From: Marinilabiliaceae bacterium UBA5213
GTDB taxonomy: Bacteria; Bacteroidota; Bacteroidia; Bacteroidales; Marinilabiliaceae
Length of the DNA stretch: 22,231 bases
Reading direction: 5' to 3'
Assembly (NCBI GenBank): GCA_002412555.1
Contig: DHVH01000180.1
Coordinates: 1 to 22,231, forward strand
Positions 15,805-20,960 of the stretch are shown here, one piece after another (within the stretch, counting starts at the first letter, position 1; each line of letters opens with the position of its first letter). The position numbers were made by a program, and so were the translations under genes. The notes beneath the pieces are model-generated. The model saw nothing but the letters and a program-made list of their open reading frames with translations. It was not told the origin of the DNA and made no database searches.

Positions 15805-16818
15805 TTAAGCATGGTCAACTTTGAACATGTGCTGAACCAATTCAACCACTTTGGTTGAGTAACCCATTTCGTTGTCATACCAGCTAACAACTTTCACAAA
15901 GTTGTCATTCAAAGAAATACCGGCAGTAGCATCGAAAACAGAAGTTTGAGTCTCACCAATGAAATCGTTAGAAACAACAGCATCTTCAGTGTAACCAAGA
16001 ACACCTTTTAATTCACCTTCAGCAGCAGCTTTCATAGCAGCACATACTTCAGCATAAGAAGCAGGCTTCTCTAGGCGGCAAGTAAGGTCAACAACAGATA
16101 CGTTAGGCGTTGGTACACGGAAAGCCATACCGGTTAATTTACCATTCAGAGCAGGAATTACTTTACCTACAGCTTTAGCAGCACCAGTTGATGATGGGAT
16201 AATGTTTTGGCCAGCGCCACGTCCACCTCTCCAGTCTTTCATTGAAGGACCGTCAACGGTTTTTTGAGTAGCAGTGGTTGCATGAACAGTTGTCATCAAA
16301 CCTTCAACAATACCAAACTTGTCATTCAACACCTTAGCTACAGGAGCTAAACAGTTGGTAGTACATGAAGCGTTAGATACAAATTGCATATCTTTGGTGT
16401 ACTTGTCAAGGTTCACACCACAAACGAACATAGGGGTATCATCTTTTGAAGGAGCAGACATGATTACTTTTTTTGCTCCGGCATCGATATGGCCTTGGGC
16501 TGTTTTTTTGTCAAGGAATAAACCAGTTGACTCAACAACATATTCTGCACCAATCGCACTCCACTTAAGGTCAGCAGGGTTTCTTTCAGCAGTAACGCGA
16601 ATAACGTTTCCGTTAACCACCAGGTTACCGTCTTTCACTTCAACAGTACCATTGAAACGACCATGGGTAGAATCATACTTAAGCATGTAAGCCATGTAGT
16701 CAACATCAACAAGGTCGTTGATACCTACAATTTGTACATCATTAAAATTTTGAGCGGCGCGGAACACCAAACGACCAATACGGCCAAATCCGTTGATACC
16801 AATTTTAATTTTTGACAT
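15805..16818 (-). CDS. gapA: Glyceraldehyde-3-phosphate dehydrogenase, type I
   Basis: A 337-residue NAD-dependent glycolytic enzyme converting glyceraldehyde 3-phosphate and phosphate to 1,3-bisphosphoglycerate. The Rossmann start is INGFGRIGR (8-16). Asp35 in GINDLVD indicates NAD rather than NADP preference. The active site is SNASCTTNC (148-156) with nucleophile Cys152, and the base is His179 in TTVHA. The substrate-binding stretch GRGAGQNIIPSSTGAAKAVG and the terminal WYDNEMGYS are present. The codon choice looks more biased than in neighbours, as expected for an abundant protein. Monocistronic, with a well-spaced promoter upstream and a shared terminator downstream. Confidence 0.98.
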   Translation of the reverse strand: MSKIKIGINGFGRIGRLVFRAAQNFNDVQIVGINDLVDVDYMAYMLKYDSTHGRFNGTVEVKDGNLVVNGNVIRVTAERNPADLKWSAIGAEYVVESTGLFLDKKTAQGHIDAGAKKVIMSAPSKDDTPMFVCGVNLDKYTKDMQFVSNASCTTNCLAPVAKVLNDKFGIVEGLMTTVHATTATQKTVDGPSMKDWRGGRGAGQNIIPSSTGAAKAVGKVIPALNGKLTGMAFRVPTPNVSVVDLTCRLEKPASYAEVCAAMKAAAEGELKGVLGYTEDAVVSNDFIGETQTSVFDATAGISLNDNFVKVVSWYDNEMGYSTKVVELVQHMFKVDHA

Positions 16819-16892
16819 GTTATATTTGTTTTAAGTGATTATTTGAAAGTCAATGTATGCAATGCACTATGAGATTTCTCCGATTTGCGATA

Positions 16893-16923
16893 CAAAAGTA
16901 TAAAAAATCAAGCAAACGATCAA
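16893..16923 (-). promoter_or_regulatory. gapA promoter (-33 TTG, -7 TACTTTTG)
   Basis: The minus strand shows TACTTTTG (16900-16893), an exact TAnnTTTG match, with TTG at 16923-16921 separated by 20 bp, the standard Bacteroidota spacing. The leader would be about 65-70 bases. The -33 overlaps a repeated/fold-back sequence (16907-16951). Confidence 0.6.
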
Positions 16924-16951
16924 GCGATGTTTGGTTTGATTTGCGGTTTGA
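16907..16951. repeat. 12-bp-period direct repeats and fold-back over the gapA -33 region
   Basis: ATCAAGC occurs at 16907-16913 and 16919-16925, and GGTTTGA at 16933-16939 and 16945-16951, both pairs with a 12-bp period. In addition GCAAA...TCAAGC (16912-16925) pairs with GGTTTGATTTGC (16933-16944) with a 3-base bulge and one G-T pair. This may be an operator for gapA control. Confidence 0.4.
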
Positions 16952-17054
16952 AGTGTGAAATGAAGTTAATTGAGGAGTGTCTGTAAGATGCTCATACTTA
17001 GCATACGAACCGAAACCTTGGATTTCAAAGGAAAGTACCGGGCATATACCGCAT

Positions 17055-17086
17055 AAAAAAAAGGAAATCGACGATTTCCTTTTTTT
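17055..17086. terminator. Terminator of the small lipoprotein gene
   Basis: GGAAATCG (17063-17070), one base, CGATTTCC (17072-17079), flanked by A8 on the left and T7 on the right. On the minus strand it lies about 60 bp after the stop codon of the 43-residue lipoprotein gene and is followed by eight T residues. The flanking A/T runs also make it competent in the plus direction. Confidence 0.85.
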
Positions 17087-17143
17087 GGCTCTCAAAAAAC
17101 CAATAAGTTGTTCAGGCCAGAAAACTCATGACACAAACAGGCA

Positions 17144-17275
17144 CTAGGCCTGCGAAGGAAGTTCTGTTGTTGTCTCAGCTTGTCCGTAAGCCGGACAATC
17201 CTCAAAGCTCTTACAAGATGAAAAAGCGAAAACCACAAATAACAGAACAACAAATACTGTTGCTAATTTCTTCAT
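17144..17275 (-). CDS. 43-residue predicted lipoprotein, function unknown
   Basis: A 44-codon frame (with stop) beginning MKKLATVFVVLLFVVFAFSS and continuing with Cys21. It has a textbook lipoprotein signal peptide (two lysines, a 16-residue hydrophobic core, FSSC as a relaxed lipobox). The mature peptide is only 23 residues, KSFEDCPAYGQAETTTELPS and two more after the lipidated Cys, with one further Cys in CPAY. It has its own promoter with ideal 20-bp spacing (17296-17326) and its own terminator (17055-17086), which strongly supports a real gene despite the size. I do not recognise a named family, though small Bacteroidota lipoproteins with a CPAY-like core seem familiar. Function unknown; probably exposed on the periplasmic or outer leaflet side of a membrane. 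Confidence 0.75.
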   Translation of the reverse strand: MKKLATVFVVLLFVVFAFSSCKSFEDCPAYGQAETTTELPSQA

Positions 17276-17295
17276 AACTCTACGTGTTTTGATGG

Positions 17296-17326
17296 CAAAA
17301 ATAGGGTAAATCATTTATTCATACAA
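17296..17326 (-). promoter_or_regulatory. Promoter of the small lipoprotein gene
   Basis: The minus strand shows TATTTTTG (17303-17296), an exact TAnnTTTG match, and TTG (17326-17324) 20 bp upstream. The transcript would start about 15 bases before the ATG. The best-formed promoter in this part of the window. Confidence 0.6.
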
Positions 17327-17525
17327 CAATAAACGGGTGATTATTCAATTACAATATCCCTATAACGTAAAAAATGACCTTTAGGTTTCAGTCATACATA
17401 ATTTCTTTTGGTGAAAACGTCTTTCCCATTCAGTCACAAATACAGTTTGATTTCTATAACAAGCCTCCAACCATTGCACCCCACAAGGAATTAACTACAT
17501 TGGTCTTTCTTTTACTGAACAATTG

Positions 17526-17533
17526 TATATTTG
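17526..17533 (+). promoter_or_regulatory. -7 promoter box of the lipoprotein thioredoxin gene
   Basis: TATATTTG, an exact TAnnTTTG match, 29 bp before the ATG. A TTGG at 17500-17503 lies about 23 bp upstream, slightly long for a -33 element. The region back to 17327 is otherwise AT-rich with only minor symmetry (ATGAC...GTCAT around 17370-17395). Confidence 0.5.
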
Positions 17534-17562
17534 TGGAAGGTTAAAACTTAAAAAATCGATTT

Positions 17563-18555
17563 ATGTTCCGGTTTAAAAGCAATTTCATCTCCGCCCTGTT
17601 GGCCTTACTACTGTTGGCCTGTCAAACGCCGCCCGCGCTGTTGCTGACTGGTAAGGTCAGCTCACCCCTTGTCGAAAAAGTCTATTTTCAGAAGTTCGAC
17701 GATCGAATTTTCAGGGTCATTGATTCTGCGGATGTGGTTGATAGTGCTTTTACCTTTGAGTTAAATATTGAACTGCCCGAGATATATGGCGTGAGCGTGG
17801 ATACTACCAAATCGCCCCTAATGGTGTTCTTGGAGAAAGGTGCTGTGGACATTCAGTTGAATCCTGAAAATTATTACCGCGAATCAATGGTTTCAGGCTC
17901 CCCACTACATGATCAATATGTGGCCTACCAAAAAATGGAAGATCCGGACATCAGTGAATACATCCGGGCCCACCCCTCCTCCCTGGTCTCGGCCTATGCC
18001 TTATACCGCCATTATGCCTATCGCTTAACGGCCGATCAAATTAAAGAAAACATAGCACTGCTCGACACTTCACTATGGAGCACCCCCTATGTTAAAACCC
18101 TCGAAAAGTTGGTTGAAACTCTCGAGTCGGTAGGCATTGGTCAAAAAGCTCCTGAATTCAGCGCCCCCTCAATCAACGGAGAGGAAATCTCCTTGTCCGA
18201 TCGACTGGGTCAAAGCTATCTGCTCGTTGATTTCTGGGCCTCATGGTGTGGACCCTGTCGACGTCAAAAACCCTTTCACATAGAGGCTTTTGAAAAGTAT
18301 GGCGACAAAGGTTTTCATATTTTCTCGGTATCGCTCGACAGAACCCGCGAAGCATGGGTTTCAACCATTGAACTGGAAAATCTGGGTTGGACGCACGTAT
18401 CGGATTTGTCCCATTGGGACAGCCGGCCGGCAACCCTTTATGGCGTGCGGGCCATACCTACCAATTTTCTGGTGGATAAAGACGGAGTAATTGTAGCCCA
18501 CACGCTACTGGGCGATGATTTGCTCAAGAAGCTCGAAGCGCTTTATAATGAGTAA
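17563..18555 (+). CDS. TlpA-type thioredoxin-fold lipoprotein
   Basis: A 330-residue envelope thiol-disulfide protein. The signal peptide ends in LLLLAC, so Cys20 is lipidated and the protein is membrane-tethered and periplasm-facing. Residues about 25-130 resemble the DUF4369 beta domain that often precedes AhpC/TSA/thioredoxin domains in Bacteroidota (LTGKVSSPLVEKVYFQKF, then VFLEKGAVDIQL). The thioredoxin domain is about 193-330: GQKAPEFSAPSINGEE, redox site WCGPC at 228-232, cis-Pro299 in AIPT. The WCGPC motif suits a reductant or oxidoreductase for periplasmic disulfides or cytochrome c/heme assembly. Monocistronic on the evidence of its own promoter. The nearby thiol exporter CydDC is suggestive, but the two are not linked in one operon. 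Confidence 0.9.
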   Translation: MFRFKSNFISALLALLLLACQTPPALLLTGKVSSPLVEKVYFQKFDDRIFRVIDSADVVDSAFTFELNIELPEIYGVSVDTTKSPLMVFLEKGAVDIQLNPENYYRESMVSGSPLHDQYVAYQKMEDPDISEYIRAHPSSLVSAYALYRHYAYRLTADQIKENIALLDTSLWSTPYVKTLEKLVETLESVGIGQKAPEFSAPSINGEEISLSDRLGQSYLLVDFWASWCGPCRRQKPFHIEAFEKYGDKGFHIFSVSLDRTREAWVSTIELENLGWTHVSDLSHWDSRPATLYGVRAIPTNFLVDKDGVIVAHTLLGDDLLKKLEALYNE

Positions 18556-18587
18556 CCTCCTATTTTTAAAGACGTTTGAATTAATAC

Positions 18588-18595
18588 TACATTTG
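18588..18595 (+). promoter_or_regulatory. Candidate -7 box upstream of the membrane HisKA_3 kinase
   Basis: TACATTTG, an exact TAnnTTTG match, but about 185 bp before the ATG and only 33 bp after the previous stop. If used, the leader would contain the 16-bp tandem repeat at 18706-18737. No closer exact match was found. Confidence 0.35.
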
Positions 18596-18705
18596 TATTT
18601 TTAATAGTTCGATATTGTTTTGTAAATCGCTGAATTTAAACAACTTGTGCTTACTGGTTACAGAATAAAAACTTACTGAATATCATGGATTTAATTTTAC
18701 CTTTC

Positions 18706-18737
18706 AACCTAAAGATCTATTAACCTAACGATCTATT
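18706..18737 (+). repeat. 16-bp tandem repeat, two copies
   Basis: AACCTAAAGATCTATT (18706-18721) is immediately followed by AACCTAACGATCTATT (18722-18737), 15 of 16 identical. It lies 43 bp before the kinase ATG. It may be a paired operator, a leader RNA element or a recent slippage duplication. Confidence 0.7.
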
Positions 18738-18779
18738 GAATTTGACAACTTTATATAAAGCACGACAAAAACAGACCTG

Positions 18780-19742
18780 ATGGCACTGATTATAACACTT
18801 GCGATTACTATCATTCTGCAATTTTTTGCAGCTGCAGTGGCCGTCAAACTTACCAAAGTCACTAAGTTCAACCTCTCCTGGATTTTAATTTCCTTTGGCT
18901 TCATTTTTATGGCGGTGCAACGGCTGGCTGAGTTCCTTCCCTTTGTCACCGAGTTTAAACCTCAATATTTCAGACTCTTTTACATTTGGCTGGGCGCCAT
19001 CACCAGCCTGTTTTTTGCAGTGGGTGTGTTTCTCATTCAAAAAATATTTCAACACATGAAGCAGGTAGAGATGAGGACTCGCAATCAAGAAAAAGCCTTG
19101 CTCAATGCCGTTATACAAGCGGAAGAGCGCGAGCGTCGCCGCTTTGCTACCGAAATTCACGACGGATTGGGCCCCTTGCTTTCAACCATTAAAATGTCGG
19201 TTTCCTCCTTGGCAGCAGTCGAAACCAACCCCTCGGCCCAGTCGGTCATAAAAAACACCAACTTGGCCATCAGTGAAGCCATCAAAAGCATACAGGACAT
19301 ATCCAACAATCTGAGTCCCCATATCCTTACCAACTTTGGTACTGCCAAGGCCATCCGCAACTTTGTCAATAAGGTGAACCAAAGCAAAGGACTCAAGGTC
19401 TATTTTAAGACCAACACCATGGATATGCGTTTTTCGCCCGCACTTGAGGTAGTTGTCTACCGTTCAGTCTGCGAGCTGGTCAACAATTCCATCAAACATT
19501 CCGAAGCTACACGGGTGGACATCGATGTGGAACTAAATGATGCAGAGATTCAAGTGGTCTATAAGGACAACGGAAAAGGTTTTGATGCCACTAACCTGTT
19601 CAGCAATGACCAAGGCCTGGGAACAGGCTATTTCAATATGTTGAGCAGAATTAATTCAATGAAGGGGAAACTCGAAGTGGTTTCCGAAAAAACTAATGGA
19701 GTATCCGTCAACATAAGCATCCCGACCAACCATGGAAAATAA
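18780..19742 (+). CDS. Membrane HisKA_3 sensor histidine kinase
   Basis: A 320-residue kinase. Three hydrophobic segments (about 2-23, 31-48, 66-88) with very short connecting loops and no extracytoplasmic or PAS domain leave little room for a separate sensor, so it probably senses through the membrane or a partner. A coiled linker leads to the HisKA_3 helix with His127 in ATEIHDGLGP. ATPase motifs are CELVNNSIKH (231-240), KDNGKGF (262-268) and GLGTGYFNMLSR (279-290). The stop overlaps the following regulator by 11 bp. The catalytic half is similar in motif order to the soluble kinase at 9751-10896, consistent with paralogous pairs that acquired different inputs. Confidence 0.9.
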   Translation: MALIITLAITIILQFFAAAVAVKLTKVTKFNLSWILISFGFIFMAVQRLAEFLPFVTEFKPQYFRLFYIWLGAITSLFFAVGVFLIQKIFQHMKQVEMRTRNQEKALLNAVIQAEERERRRFATEIHDGLGPLLSTIKMSVSSLAAVETNPSAQSVIKNTNLAISEAIKSIQDISNNLSPHILTNFGTAKAIRNFVNKVNQSKGLKVYFKTNTMDMRFSPALEVVVYRSVCELVNNSIKHSEATRVDIDVELNDAEIQVVYKDNGKGFDATNLFSNDQGLGTGYFNMLSRINSMKGKLEVVSEKTNGVSVNISIPTNHGK

Positions 19743-20385
19743 CCAAAACATAACCTTATTTCTGGTAGATGACCACACCCTGTTTTTAAACGGCTTAAAG
19801 TCCCTGCTCAATCCCTTACCAGAATTTACTGTTGTAGGAGAAGCCTACAACGGCCTTGAATTTCTTTCCAAATTTGAGGCGCTGGCTCCCGATGTGGTAT
19901 TAATGGATATTTCAATGCCTGAGATGGATGGCATTGAAGCCTCCCGCAGGGCATTGGAAATAAATCCAGATTTAAAGATCATTACCTTATCGATGTATGG
20001 CGATCAGGAATATTACACAAAGATGCTGGAGACGGGCGTTCGCGGGTTTGTATTAAAAGACAGCGACATCCAGGAAGTCAAGATGGCTATACAGACCGTT
20101 GCCGACGGCGGCAACTATTTTTCGCAACAATTATTAAGAGGACTTATTCTGGCACGCAAAGAATCTTCCTCCACTGATACCGATGAAGACCAGTTGTCAG
20201 AACGCGAGCTGGAAGTATTAATTGAAATATGCCAAGGACTATCCAACAATGAGATTGCCGATAAGCTGTTTATCAGCAAACGAACGGTTGAAAAACACCG
20301 CGCCAACGTATTGCTAAAAACCGGCTGTAAAAACACGGCCAGTCTGGTGGTCTTTGCCATACGCAACCATCTCGTGGAAGTCTAG
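19732..20385 (+). CDS. NarL/FixJ-family response regulator (LuxR-type HTH)
   Basis: A 217-residue regulator cognate to the overlapping kinase. Receiver domain: VDDH at 12-15, phospho-acceptor Asp59 in LMDISMPEMDG, Lys109 in GFVLKDSD. The LuxR-type HTH is at about 155-210 (LSERELEVLIEICQGLSNNE, then ISKRTVEKHRANVLLKTG). It shares MDISMP.MDG, the SNNEIA/TNNEIA helix and the KTG..NTA.LV tail with the regulator at 10874-11509. It is convergent with the winged-helix gene, only 7 bp between the two stops and with no obvious terminator, so read-through antisense RNA is possible. Confidence 0.93.
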   Translation: MENNQNITLFLVDDHTLFLNGLKSLLNPLPEFTVVGEAYNGLEFLSKFEALAPDVVLMDISMPEMDGIEASRRALEINPDLKIITLSMYGDQEYYTKMLETGVRGFVLKDSDIQEVKMAIQTVADGGNYFSQQLLRGLILARKESSSTDTDEDQLSERELEVLIEICQGLSNNEIADKLFISKRTVEKHRANVLLKTGCKNTASLVVFAIRNHLVEV

Positions 20386-20392
20386 CCGCCTT

Positions 20393-20782
20393 TCACATGG
20401 CTAAATCGTAAGTATTTTTGTTCACGGAATTTTCCTCAAAAGCCATGCCCAACTGGGTATTGCTTTTTTGCAGGAAGATGTACAATTCAAACTCCTTTTG
20501 CGCAAAAGCATTCATCAACTTCATTCCATAATCACTAATAATAAACTCTTTACCTGCGCGACCGGCTCTAAACTCCACCACCTTAGCAGGGGCTATCCTG
20601 TTCATCTCCTTCATCATTTCCAATGCCTTGGGATAACTGATTTTCAATTCCAAAGCAACCGTTTCAAGCAGATTGTCCGTCAAAAGCAAATTCAACAGGC
20701 GGTACTGCAACTCTCCAACCAAAACATCACCATTGTAGCTGATATTTATATTTCCGGATAAACTCATCAAAGAATGTCTCAT
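20393..20782 (-). CDS. Winged-helix regulator resembling the ModE N-terminal domain
   Basis: A 129-residue protein with one winged-helix domain (about 10-105). The layout LLNLLLTDNLLETVALELKI followed by SYPKALEMMKEMNR, a basic wing (EFRAGRAGKEF) and the terminal YGMKLMNAF helix parallels the DNA-binding half of E. coli ModE (ISYKSAWDAINEMN, then LTRYGQRLI), the molybdate-responsive repressor. The molybdate-binding MOP domains of full ModE are absent; instead there is a short tail after residue 105. It could be a stand-alone ModE_N-type regulator or another LysR/ModE-like wHTH. It is divergent from nifA with about 180 bp between them, so control of nifA or linked nitrogen-fixation or molybdenum genes is a reasonable inference. 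Start at 20782 fits the promoter box; Met6 is an alternative. Confidence 0.65.
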   Translation of the reverse strand: MRHSLMSLSGNINISYNGDVLVGELQYRLLNLLLTDNLLETVALELKISYPKALEMMKEMNRIAPAKVVEFRAGRAGKEFIISDYGMKLMNAFAQKEFELYIFLQKSNTQLGMAFEENSVNKNTYDLAM

Positions 20783-20819
20783 AACCGGGGGTTTAAATTA
20801 AATTTATACTGTTTGACGA

Positions 20820-20827
20820 CAAATATA
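20820..20827 (-). promoter_or_regulatory. -7 promoter box of the ModE-like gene
   Basis: The minus strand reads TATATTTG, an exact TAnnTTTG match, giving a leader of about 30 bases. It lies 9 bp from the left arm of the GGGGGT/ACCCCC inverted repeat. Confidence 0.45.
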
Positions 20828-20835
20828 TAAAAAAT

Positions 20836-20886
20836 TTTGGGGGTCTAACTTATAATTATTATAAATTTTGCATTTATACCCCCAAA
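20836..20886. repeat. TTTGGGGGT / ACCCCCAAA inverted repeat in the modE-like / nifA intergenic region
   Basis: TTTGGGGGT (20836-20844) and ACCCCCAAA (20878-20886) are exact reverse complements, 33 bp apart. The AT-rich spacer contains a 15-bp palindrome, TTATAATTATTATAA (20850-20864). The G5/C5 runs stand out in an AT-rich background. It lies between the two divergent -7 boxes, so it is a plausible shared operator; a 9-bp hairpin is also possible. Confidence 0.5.
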
Positions 20887-20912
20887 TTAGAACCACTCTT
20901 CGTCATTTTGAG

Positions 20913-20920
20913 TAATTTTG
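20913..20920 (+). promoter_or_regulatory. Candidate nifA -7 promoter box
   Basis: TAATTTTG, an exact TAnnTTTG match, 40 bp before the nifA ATG, predicting a leader of about 33 bases. No clear -33 element. No sigma-54 -24/-12 site was recognised here, so nifA itself appears to use the housekeeping sigma factor. Confidence 0.45.
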
Positions 20921-20960
20921 TAAGCACACCCCCCTTCAACTAAACCTAATACTTAACCAA

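Larger units (their letters stand above)
16819..17143. other. Intergenic region between gapA and the small lipoprotein gene
   Basis: 325 bp holding the gapA promoter and repeats (16893-16951) and the terminator of the small lipoprotein gene (17055-17086). The stretch 16952-17050 has no recognisable feature; an 81-codon minus-strand reading frame across it shows no protein-like composition and spans the promoter and terminator, so it is not called. Confidence 0.65.

Noticed and set aside
16319..16690. 123-codon plus-strand frame opposite gapA
   Set aside because: Shadow of a highly conserved, codon-biased gene; no recognisable domain and no promoter.
16850..17095. 81-codon minus-strand reading frame upstream of gapA
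   Set aside because: It spans the gapA promoter and the terminator of the small lipoprotein gene and lacks a protein-like composition or signal.
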